Assembly (NCBI GenBank): GCA_963621245.1
Contig: CAVFCW010000004.1
Coordinates: 62,001 to 126,000, forward strand
Length of the DNA stretch: 64,000 nucleotides
Direction of reading: 5' to 3'
Origin: SIG603 sp963621245
GTDB taxonomy: Bacteria; Bacillota; Clostridia; Oscillospirales; Acutalibacteraceae
Each line of letters opens with the position of its first letter. Position 1 is the stretch's first letter. Positions 14,492 to 21,433 of this stretch are shown in pieces. The notes under the pieces were generated by a model. It saw nothing but the letters and a program-made list of their open reading frames with translations. It searched no databases and had not been told where the DNA came from. Made by a program: the position numbers and the translations under genes.

Positions 14492-16696
14492 ATGTTCGAA
14501 AATTTCAGAAAATTCGAGACAGTTTTCGCAGGCAGACCGCTCGTTGTCGAGACAGGTAAAATGGCTCAGCTCGCAAACGGCGAGTGCCTTGTCAGATACG
14601 GCGAAACAACAGTTCATGTTGCAGCAACAGCTGCTCCGAAGCCGAGAGAGGGCGTCGATTTCTTCCCGCTTTCCGTTGACTTCGAGGAGAAGCTCTATTC
14701 TGTAGGAAAAATCCCCGGTTCTTACACAAAGAGAGAGGGAAGACCTTCCGATAAGTCCATTCTCGTTTGCAGAATGATCGACAGACCCATCAGACCGCTT
14801 TTCCCCAAGGATATGAGAAACGATGTTTCCATCGTTGCAACAGTTATGTCCGTTGACCATGACTGCTCACCTGAGATTGCAGCAATGGTCGGCACAAGTA
14901 TCGCTCTTTCAATCTCCGATATTCCGTGGAACGGCCCGATTTCAGGCGTTTCCGTCGGCAGAGTTAACGGCGAGTTCGTTATCAACCCGACTCAGGAGCA
15001 GAGAAAAGTGAGCGAGATGGCTGTCACAGTTGCTTCCACAGATAAGAAGATCGCTATGATCGAGGCAGGCGCAAACGAGATTAGCGACGAGGATATGCTC
15101 GCCGGCATCATGTTCGGCCACGCCGAGAACCAGAAGATCATCGAGTTCATCAAGGGCATTCAGGCAGAGATCGGCAAGGCTAAGTTTGAGTATCCGTCAA
15201 ACGAGCCCGATCACGATATGTTCGAGGCTATCAAGGAGTTCTCAATCGAGGACATCAAGCTTGCTCTCGATACAGACGACAAGCTTGTCCGTGATGAAAG
15301 ACTCAAGCCGATTTACGAGAAGGTTCACGAGAAGTTCGACGAAATCTATCCCGATCAGGAAGCTAAGATTGAGGAGTGCCTCTACAAGACTCAGAAGTTT
15401 GTCGTAAGAAGATGGCTTCTTGACGACAAGAAGAGAGTTGACGGCAGAGGAATGGACGACATCAGACCGCTTAACGCAGAGGTTGACCTTCTTCCGAGAG
15501 TTCACGGTTCCGGTATGTTCACAAGAGGTCAGACTCAGGTTCTCACCGTCTGCACACTCGGTTCTCTCAGAGACAATCAGCTCTTCGACGGCATCGACGA
15601 CGAGGAGTCCAAGAGATATATTCATCACTACAACTTCCCGAGCTACTCCGTAGGCGAGACAAAGCCTTCAAGAGGCCCGGGCAGAAGAGAAATCGGCCAC
15701 GGCGCACTCGCAGAGAGAGCACTTGTACCGGTTATCCCGTCTGTTGAGGAGTTCCCCTACACAATCAGACTCGTTTCCGAGGTTCTTTCTTCAAACGGTT
15801 CAACATCTCAGGGTTCTATCTGCGGTTCCACACTTGCTCTTATGGCAGCAGGTGTTCCGATTAAGGCTCCCGTTGCAGGTATTTCCTGCGGACTTATCAC
15901 CGAGGGCGACAAGTGGGATACCATGGTTGATATTCAGGGCCTCGAGGACTTCTTCGGCGATATGGACTTCAAGGTAGCAGGTACTCACAAGGGTATCACA
16001 GCTATTCAGATGGACCTTAAGATTGACGGCCTCACACCCGAGATAATCAAGCAGGCATTTGAGAAGACTCACAAGGCAAGAGACTACATCCTCGATGAGG
16101 TTATGCTCAAGGCTATTCCCGAGGTCAGACCCGAGCTTTCCGAGTACGCTCCGAAGATGCTTTCTACAACTGTTCCTGTCGACAAGATCCGTGAGGTTAT
16201 CGGCACAGGCGGAAAGGTTATCCAGAAGATTACAGCTGAGTGCGGCGTCGAGATTAACATCGACGACGACGGAAACTGCTTCGTAAACGGTCAGAATCTC
16301 GATAACTGCAAGAGAGCTATCGATATCATCAACACAATCGCTCACGATCCGGAGCCGGGCACATACTTTGCCGGCAAGGTAACAAGAATCATGGACTTCG
16401 GCGCATTCGTTGAGATTGCTCCCGGCAAGGAAGGCCTTGTTCACATCTCAAGACTTGACGTCAAGAGAACAGAGAACGTCCGTGACGTTGTAAACGAGGG
16501 CGATGTCATCAAGGTTAAGGTTCTTGAGATAGACGATAAGGGCAGACTCAACCTCTCAAGAAGAGACGCACTTATTGACCTCGAGGGCGCTGTTCCCGAG
16601 AACACAATCTCCGATTCTCCGAGAAGAGAGAGATCCGAAAGATCCGACAGACCGAGAAGAGACAGAGATAACTACAGAAGAGACAGAAGAAACTGA
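14492..16696 (+). CDS. pnp: polyribonucleotide nucleotidyltransferase
   Basis: A 734-aa PNPase, the 3'-to-5' phosphorolytic exonuclease of mRNA decay. Two RNase PH domains surround an all-alpha linker (about 1-540). A KH domain follows (IREVIGTGGKVIQKI), then an S1 domain (GTYFAGKVTRIMDFGAFVEI). The chain ends in a strongly charged Arg/Asp-rich tail (RSERSDRPRRDRDNYRRD) of about 25 residues. The frame is open to 14384, but the ATG at 14492 has GAAAGGA nine bases before it and starts the conserved MFENFRKFETV. pnp lies before rpsO, the reverse of the common order, and has its own promoter and terminator. Confidence 0.96.
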   Translation: MFENFRKFETVFAGRPLVVETGKMAQLANGECLVRYGETTVHVAATAAPKPREGVDFFPLSVDFEEKLYSVGKIPGSYTKREGRPSDKSILVCRMIDRPIRPLFPKDMRNDVSIVATVMSVDHDCSPEIAAMVGTSIALSISDIPWNGPISGVSVGRVNGEFVINPTQEQRKVSEMAVTVASTDKKIAMIEAGANEISDEDMLAGIMFGHAENQKIIEFIKGIQAEIGKAKFEYPSNEPDHDMFEAIKEFSIEDIKLALDTDDKLVRDERLKPIYEKVHEKFDEIYPDQEAKIEECLYKTQKFVVRRWLLDDKKRVDGRGMDDIRPLNAEVDLLPRVHGSGMFTRGQTQVLTVCTLGSLRDNQLFDGIDDEESKRYIHHYNFPSYSVGETKPSRGPGRREIGHGALAERALVPVIPSVEEFPYTIRLVSEVLSSNGSTSQGSICGSTLALMAAGVPIKAPVAGISCGLITEGDKWDTMVDIQGLEDFFGDMDFKVAGTHKGITAIQMDLKIDGLTPEIIKQAFEKTHKARDYILDEVMLKAIPEVRPELSEYAPKMLSTTVPVDKIREVIGTGGKVIQKITAECGVEINIDDDGNCFVNGQNLDNCKRAIDIINTIAHDPEPGTYFAGKVTRIMDFGAFVEIAPGKEGLVHISRLDVKRTENVRDVVNEGDVIKVKVLEIDDKGRLNLSRRDALIDLEGAVPENTISDSPRRERSERSDRPRRDRDNYRRDRRN

Positions 16697-16725
16697 TTTA
16701 ATTTTTAGTTCAATCTTCAAAATAT

Positions 16726-16756
16726 ACGGGGCGGGCAAAAGTCCGCTCCGTTTTTG
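16726..16756 (+). terminator. terminator of pnp
   Basis: ACGGGGCGGGC and GTCCGCTCCGT form a GC-rich stem with wobble pairs and an AAAA loop, followed by TTTTTG. Confidence 0.85.
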
Positions 16757-16769
16757 TTTGTAAAAAAGC

Positions 16770-16798
16770 TTTACAAAAGCTATCTCGTGTGATAAAAT
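16770..16798 (+). promoter_or_regulatory. promoter of rpsO
   Basis: TTTACA, 17-bp spacer, TAAAAT in the extended form TGATAAAAT. Confidence 0.7.
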
Positions 16799-16802
16799 AC
16801 TA

Positions 16803-16895
16803 AAGCTACCCAAGTCTCGGTATCGGGAAACACCAACCCTAAACTGTGACTTAGGGCAAATATTATAAACAGCAGAATAATCTGCGGAAAAGGTG
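16803..16895 (+). ncRNA. probable S15-binding leader of rpsO
   Basis: The leader folds into two small hairpins: CTCG-GTAT-CGGG near 16816-16828, and CCCTAA with TTAGGG around ACTGTGAC near 16837-16857. S15 is known to repress its own mRNA through leader folds of this kind in several bacteria. The assignment rests on position and folding, not on a matched consensus. Confidence 0.45.
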
Positions 16896-16902
16896 GCAAA
16901 TT

Positions 16903-17166
16903 ATGCTTAAAGAAGAAAAGCTCGCTATTATCGAGAAATACGCTATTCATGAGGGTGACACAGGTTCACCTGAGGTTCAGATCGCTCTTCTCACAAAGAG
17001 AATCAACGACCTCACAGATCACCTCCGTGTTCACAAGAAGGATCATCACTCTCGCCGTGGCCTCTTAAAGATGGTCGGTCAGAGACGTTCTCTCCTTAAG
17101 TACCTCACAAAGGTAGACATCGAGAGATACAGAAAGATTGTTGCTGAGCTTGGTCTCCGTAAGTAA
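16903..17166 (+). CDS. rpsO: 30S ribosomal protein S15
   Basis: An 87-aa protein with the S15 pattern: HEGDTGSPEVQIALLT at 16-31, then LRVHKKDHHSRRGLLKMVGQRR and the C-terminal YRKIVAELGLRK. It binds the central domain of 16S rRNA early in 30S assembly. AAAAGGTGG lies seven bases before the ATG. It is a single-gene unit with its own promoter and terminator. Confidence 0.98.
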   Translation: MLKEEKLAIIEKYAIHEGDTGSPEVQIALLTKRINDLTDHLRVHKKDHHSRRGLLKMVGQRRSLLKYLTKVDIERYRKIVAELGLRK

Positions 17167-17194
17167 TCTTAAAAGCGTAAATTTTCGCATATTT

Positions 17195-17223
17195 GGTCTC
17201 GGCTTACGCCGAGGCCTTTTTCT
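17195..17223 (+). terminator. terminator of rpsO
   Basis: GGTCTCGGC-TTAC-GCCGAGGCC followed by TTTTTC. Confidence 0.92.
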
Positions 17224-17286
17224 TTCTCTCAAAAGAGCAAGTTTTGTAAACCGGCGGCAAAAATTATAAAAAACTCATTTGTTTTT

Positions 17287-17335
17287 GACTTAATGAGACA
17301 TTAGTCTTGAATTAATTTTACAATTCTTGTACAAT
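17287..17335 (+). promoter_or_regulatory. promoter and operator-like palindrome of the tetR-type gene
   Basis: The promoter is TTGAAT (17307), 17-bp spacer, TACAAT (17330). Immediately upstream, GACTTAATG-AGA-CATTAGTC (17287-17306) is an inverted repeat with one extra base. It sits where a TetR dimer could control its own promoter. Autoregulation is inference. Confidence 0.55.
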
Positions 17336-17375
17336 AAGTTTTGCAGATTTCACATAAGAAAAAGGATGAAAATTT

Positions 17376-17996
17376 ATGGGATACACCAATCTTACGCCTG
17401 CCGAAATACCGATAAAGGTGTGCGAGGCGGCAAGGGAGTCCTTCAAGGAGAAGGGCATAGTCGGCACTCAGATGAAAGAGCTTGCCGAAAAAATAGGAAT
17501 AGGAAGAGCGACGCTTTACAGATATTTTCCGAGCATAGAGCCGATTGCCTTCAAGGTTGCCACAAGCTACATGAAAGATATTTACGAGGCTGAGGCTGAG
17601 TTTGTAAGAGAACACGAAAACGACTTCGAAAACGGATTCGAGCTTCTTTATAACGCAAAAAAGCACTACGCCCAATACTGGATGGAGAATGTCGACCGTG
17701 AAAAATTTTTCGCCCAGTTTGATTCCATTTATCCGCCGCCGTACCCCGAGTCGCCCGAAACTCAGGAGTACCAAAGGGAGATAGAAAGACAGCAGGCACT
17801 CGATAACAGCCTTCTCGAGAGAGGAATAAAGGACGGCTCGATAAAAACCGATCCGAATCCGTATCATGTTTTCAGAGTTTTCAACGAGACGCTTATCGGC
17901 TATATTCAGCGTGGCACACGCCTTAACCGTTACCGCTCCGGTTTTGACAACTGCAATTTGCTTATCGATGTCTTTTTGAACACGCTAAAAGCCTAA
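17376..17996 (+). CDS. TetR/AcrR-family transcriptional regulator
   Basis: A 206-aa protein with an N-terminal helix-turn-helix of the TetR type, residues about 12-58 (MKELAEKIGIGRATLYRYFPS), and an all-helical ligand domain rich in charged residues. A long helix around 60-110 carries many Glu and Asp. AAAAAGGA precedes the ATG by about nine bases. An ABC ATPase gene follows 90 bases later on the same strand and may be co-regulated. The ligand is unknown. Confidence 0.9.
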   Translation: MGYTNLTPAEIPIKVCEAARESFKEKGIVGTQMKELAEKIGIGRATLYRYFPSIEPIAFKVATSYMKDIYEAEAEFVREHENDFENGFELLYNAKKHYAQYWMENVDREKFFAQFDSIYPPPYPESPETQEYQREIERQQALDNSLLERGIKDGSIKTDPNPYHVFRVFNETLIGYIQRGTRLNRYRSGFDNCNLLIDVFLNTLKA

Positions 17997-18086
17997 AATT
18001 CAAAAGTCAAAATTAACGGCGGCTTAACAAAACCATGCCGTGAATGATATATCATAGTAATATCTTTCGGATAAGGAGATTTTTTA

Positions 18087-18878
18087 ATGCCGACGCAAAA
18101 CGACGAAATAATCAGAGTTGAAAAACTCACAAAAATATATGACTTTGAGGGAACTGACGCCCACACCGTTCTCGATAATGTTTCCTTTGTGCTTCACCGC
18201 GGAGAAAGTCTCGGTTTTATCGGAGAATCAGGCTCCGGAAAGAGCGTTCTGATGAAGTGCATCGGCGCAAGAGGACGCGTGACATCGGGCAAAATTATTC
18301 TTAACGGCAGAAACATAACGCACCGCAAGATGAAATTTCTCGTCAGAAGAACGCAAAGAAAGATTCAGACCGTTAATCAGGTTGCCAATATGAGCTTTGA
18401 GCTTGATAAGCACGTGGACGAGGTAATCGAAAATGCGCTCAGGCAGTCGGGAATGAATGCGGCGGACGCAAAGGCTAACGTCAATAAAGTCCTCGAAAAT
18501 TTCGGACTTGATCCCGATTATGCCGATATGTTCCCGTATGAATTGTCTGGCGGTCAGTGCCAAAGGGTTGCCCTTGCAAAGTGCCTTACGGTTAATCCCG
18601 AGGTTGTCATTTTTGACGAGGCTCTCTCTTCTTTGGACGGTTTAAGCCAAATTGCGCTCATGGATATAATCGAGGAAGAGAAGAAAAAGAAAAATCTCTC
18701 CTATATGATAATTTCTCATGACTTAAGGATGATAAGAAGGCTTTGCGACCGTGTTCTCGTTATGCAGGACGGAAAAATAGTCGAGGAGGGCACGCCCAAA
18801 GAAATTATCGACAATCCAAAGCTTGAATACACAAAAAATTTAGTTGAGGGACTTGCGGGCGGAAATATGAATTTTTAA
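18087..18878 (+). CDS. ABC transporter ATP-binding protein, orphan
   Basis: A 263-aa ATPase with Walker A GESGSGKS (46-53), signature LSGGQCQR near residue 155, Walker B VVIFDEALSSLD and switch His in IISHD. The C-terminal VEEGTPKEIIDNP resembles OppD/DppF-type ATPases. No permease or binding protein gene lies nearby, so its membrane partner is elsewhere or it is a stand-alone ATPase. AAGGAGA precedes the ATG. The palindrome ATGATATATCAT at 18044-18055 lies in the gap after the TetR-type gene and could be an operator. Substrate is unknown. Confidence 0.88.
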   Translation: MPTQNDEIIRVEKLTKIYDFEGTDAHTVLDNVSFVLHRGESLGFIGESGSGKSVLMKCIGARGRVTSGKIILNGRNITHRKMKFLVRRTQRKIQTVNQVANMSFELDKHVDEVIENALRQSGMNAADAKANVNKVLENFGLDPDYADMFPYELSGGQCQRVALAKCLTVNPEVVIFDEALSSLDGLSQIALMDIIEEEKKKKNLSYMIISHDLRMIRRLCDRVLVMQDGKIVEEGTPKEIIDNPKLEYTKNLVEGLAGGNMNF

Positions 18879-18919
18879 TCGAATTTTGGCAATAAACTGC
18901 GAAAAAATCGAAAAAAGGC

Positions 18920-18948
18920 TTGCAAAATCTCAAGATAGATGTTAATAT
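18920..18948 (+). promoter_or_regulatory. promoter of the rimP-nusA-infB operon
   Basis: TTGCAA, 17-bp spacer, TAATAT. The predicted start near 18955 is only about 20 bases before the leader hairpin. Confidence 0.65.
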
Positions 18949-18973
18949 GACTACAGTAATATTGCAGAAAGGC

Positions 18974-19010
18974 GAAAGAGCGGAGAGACACCGCTCTTTC
19001 GTTTGTTTTT
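18974..19010 (+). terminator. leader attenuator hairpin of the rimP-nusA operon
   Basis: GAAAGAGCGG and CCGCTCTTTC form a perfect 10-bp stem with loop AGAGACA, followed by the interrupted T-tract GTTTGTTTTTAG. It lies between the predicted promoter and rimP. In Bacillus subtilis NusA is reported to limit its own operon through a NusA-dependent leader terminator; a weak T-tract stem in the same place fits that model. Confidence 0.7.
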
Positions 19011-19033
19011 AGCCGAACCGAAAGGAGAAAAAT

Positions 19034-19534
19034 ATGGCAGAAGAACTAAAGCCCAAGAAGGAAAAAAAGCTTAGCACTACCGATTTTGTTTGGGAGCTTG
19101 CAAAGCCCGTTGCCGAGAAACTCGGACTTGAAATCTGGGATGTCAGATACGCCAAGGAGGGCGCCGACTGGAATCTCACTATTTTCATCGATAAGGACGA
19201 GGGAATAGGCATTGAGGACTGCGTAAACATGACGCACGAGATGAACCCGATACTCGACAAAGAAGATCCTATAAAGGGCGAATACACCTTTGTCGTATCT
19301 TCTCCGGGACTCGGAAGAAAGCTTACAAGAAAGGAGCACTTTGAAAAACTTCTCGGCGCTCCCATAAAGGTAAAGCTTATAAGACCGCTTGAGGACGGCA
19401 CAAGGGAAATCGAGGGCGAGATTTTAGAAGTTCTCGAAAACGGCGATTTTGTCCTTAAGCTTGACGAAGAAACAAGCGCAACCTTCACAAGAAAAGAGTG
19501 CTCGTCGGTTGTGCTCATGGACGACGATTTTTAA
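19034..19534 (+). CDS. rimP: ribosome maturation factor RimP
   Basis: A 166-aa protein needed for 30S subunit maturation. The RimP N-terminal domain has GLEIWDVRYAKEG and the LTIFIDKDEGIGIEDCVNMTHEM segment; FVVSSPGLGRKLTRKEHFEK leads into the C-terminal SH3-like domain. It is first in the nusA-infB operon, its usual place. AAAGGAG precedes the ATG by six bases. About 120 bases without a gene separate it from nusA. Confidence 0.95.
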   Translation: MAEELKPKKEKKLSTTDFVWELAKPVAEKLGLEIWDVRYAKEGADWNLTIFIDKDEGIGIEDCVNMTHEMNPILDKEDPIKGEYTFVVSSPGLGRKLTRKEHFEKLLGAPIKVKLIRPLEDGTREIEGEILEVLENGDFVLKLDEETSATFTRKECSSVVLMDDDF

Positions 19535-19654
19535 TGTTGATGGAGAAGACCGTCGCATTTAAGGCGGCAGGTTTTTGCCAATCTTTTTAAGCAAAGCAGA
19601 GCACCCATCCGATTAAAAAGACAAATAACAAAACAGAAAGGTTTGATTTAGAAA

Positions 19655-20752
19655 ATGGCAGTCAGAAAAAAGAAAAAGGGAGAAGAACCCTCTCAGATTG
19701 AGGAGATTAACCTCGCTCTTTCCGAGCTTGAAGCAAACAGCAACATTCCGGCAGATTATATGAGAGAAAAGATCGAGAAAGCAATCCAGAACGCCTGCAT
19801 GAAGAACTACGGCAACGATGACGTAAGCTTTGATTACGGCGAGGACGGAAAAAGCTTCAACGTTTATCTCAACTACACAGTTGTTGACGATGACTACGAG
19901 AACGTGGATTTCAACCGTCACATCTATGCCGACATCGCAAAAGAACAGTACGGCGTTATCGTAGAGCCGGGAGATAAAGTTAAGGAGAAAATCGATACAA
20001 AGCAGTTCGGCAGAATTGCCGCTCAGACAGCAAGAAACATCATACGTCAGGGAATAAGAGACAGCGAGAAGGGCCAGATGATGCAGGAGTTCAAGAGCAA
20101 GCATCAGGAGCTTGTTTCCGCACAGGTTGAGAGAATCGACCCGAAAACAGGTGCACTCACCGTTAAAATCGGCAAGGCTGAGGCTGTTCTTCCCGAGAAG
20201 GAGCTCATCGGCACAGAGAACGTAAAAGAGGGTGACCACATCAAGGTTTACGTTGTTGACGTAAGAGAGACAGAGAAAGGCCCCAGAGCCATTATCTCGA
20301 GAACTCATCAGGATTTCGTCAAGCGTCTTTTCGAGAACGAAGTTCCGGAGATTTTCGACGGTTCCATCGAGATTAAGGGCGTTTCCCGTGAGGCTGGCTC
20401 AAGAACAAAGATTGCAGTTTGCAGCCACGACGAGAACATCGATGCAGTTGGTTCATGCATAGGCCACAAGGGTCAGCGAGTAAGCGCTATCGTTGAGGAG
20501 CTCGGCGGCGAGAAGATAGACATAATCGAGTACAGTGACGATCCCGCAAAGTTTATTGCATCGGCTTTGTCTCCCGCAACTGTTGTTTCGGTTGAGGTAG
20601 CCGAGGACGGAAGCAAGTCTTGCAGTGTAACCGTTCCCGATAACCAGCTTTCACTTGCTATCGGCAACAAGGGACAGAACGCACGCCTTGCCGCAAAGCT
20701 TACGGGCTGGAAGATAGACATAAAGCCGGAAAGCGGATTCTACGGAGAATAA
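19655..20752 (+). CDS. nusA: transcription termination/antitermination factor NusA
   Basis: A 365-aa protein with an N-terminal RNA polymerase-binding domain, an S1 domain (about 130-200), and two KH domains with GSCIGHKGQRVSAIVEEL and LAIGNKGQNARLAAKLTGW. It lacks the acidic C-terminal repeats of enteric NusA, as is normal in Firmicutes. NusA stimulates pausing and termination and may act on the hairpin in its own operon leader. The ATG follows AACAGAAAGGTTTGATTTAGAAA. Confidence 0.97.
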   Translation: MAVRKKKKGEEPSQIEEINLALSELEANSNIPADYMREKIEKAIQNACMKNYGNDDVSFDYGEDGKSFNVYLNYTVVDDDYENVDFNRHIYADIAKEQYGVIVEPGDKVKEKIDTKQFGRIAAQTARNIIRQGIRDSEKGQMMQEFKSKHQELVSAQVERIDPKTGALTVKIGKAEAVLPEKELIGTENVKEGDHIKVYVVDVRETEKGPRAIISRTHQDFVKRLFENEVPEIFDGSIEIKGVSREAGSRTKIAVCSHDENIDAVGSCIGHKGQRVSAIVEELGGEKIDIIEYSDDPAKFIASALSPATVVSVEVAEDGSKSCSVTVPDNQLSLAIGNKGQNARLAAKLTGWKIDIKPESGFYGE

Positions 20753-20757
20753 GTAAG

Positions 20758-21051
20758 ATGAAACAGAGAAAAATACCTCTGCGCCAGTGCTCGGGATGCG
20801 GCGAGATGAAGCCGAAAAAAGAGCTGGTCAGAGTGGTCAGAGCCCCCGAAAAGACGGACGAAAACGGCGTCACAACGGGCGGTGAGATATCTCTTGACCT
20901 CACGGGGAAAAAGCCGGGCCGCGGAGCCTATGTGTGCCACAACCCCGAGTGTCTGAAAAAAGCGAGAAAAGCTAAAAAATTCGAGCGTGCATTCTCGTGC
21001 AAGATACCCGATGAGGTTTACGACACCATGGAAGCCGAAATAGCTCAGTAA
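20758..21051 (+). CDS. rnpM: RNase P modulator RnpM (YlxR family)
   Basis: A 97-aa basic protein with the YlxR pattern: PLRQCSGCGEMKPKKELVRVV at the start and KKPGRGAYVCHNPECLKKA in the middle, where the Cys residues lie. The Bacillus homologue binds RNase P RNA and modulates its activity. It starts five bases after the nusA stop, its standard place between nusA and the L7Ae-like gene. Confidence 0.92.
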   Translation: MKQRKIPLRQCSGCGEMKPKKELVRVVRAPEKTDENGVTTGGEISLDLTGKKPGRGAYVCHNPECLKKARKAKKFERAFSCKIPDEVYDTMEAEIAQ

Positions 21052-21075
21052 GAAACAAACGAGGGTGAATTTGCA

Positions 21076-21414
21076 ATGGCAGAAAGAAAAGAAAAATTTC
21101 TCTCGATGCTCGGCCTCTCAAGAAGAGCGGGCAAGCTTACATGGGGCTTTGATCAGGTTATGGAAGCCGTGAAATCGGGTAAGGCAAGCGGCGTTATAGT
21201 CGCATGCGATATCTCTGAAAAAACGTTTAAGAATATAAAATTTGAAACTGATAAGAAGGATCTCAGAATTTTGAGAACCGAAATACCACAGGAGGAATTA
21301 AGCTTTTATGCGGGAGTGCGTGCCGGTGTGTACGCAGTCACGGACGGCGGTTTCTTTAAAAGGCTTTGTGAGCTTAATGTGGCGGAACAATCAGGAAAGG
21401 ATACGGAAAATTAA
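21076..21414 (+). CDS. L7Ae/L30e-family ribosomal-type protein (YlxQ)
   Basis: A 112-aa protein of the L7Ae RNA-binding fold with LSRRAGKLTWGFDQVMEAVKSGKA near the start and VIVACDISEKTFKNI. Homologues bind kink-turn RNA. It stands at the fixed place between rnpM and infB. Its 3' end comes close to infB: the IF2 frame opens inside it, but the true infB start lies 19 bases after its stop. Confidence 0.88.
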   Translation: MAERKEKFLSMLGLSRRAGKLTWGFDQVMEAVKSGKASGVIVACDISEKTFKNIKFETDKKDLRILRTEIPQEELSFYAGVRAGVYAVTDGGFFKRLCELNVAEQSGKDTEN

Positions 21415-21433
21415 TCCGCTTAAGGTAAAATAT

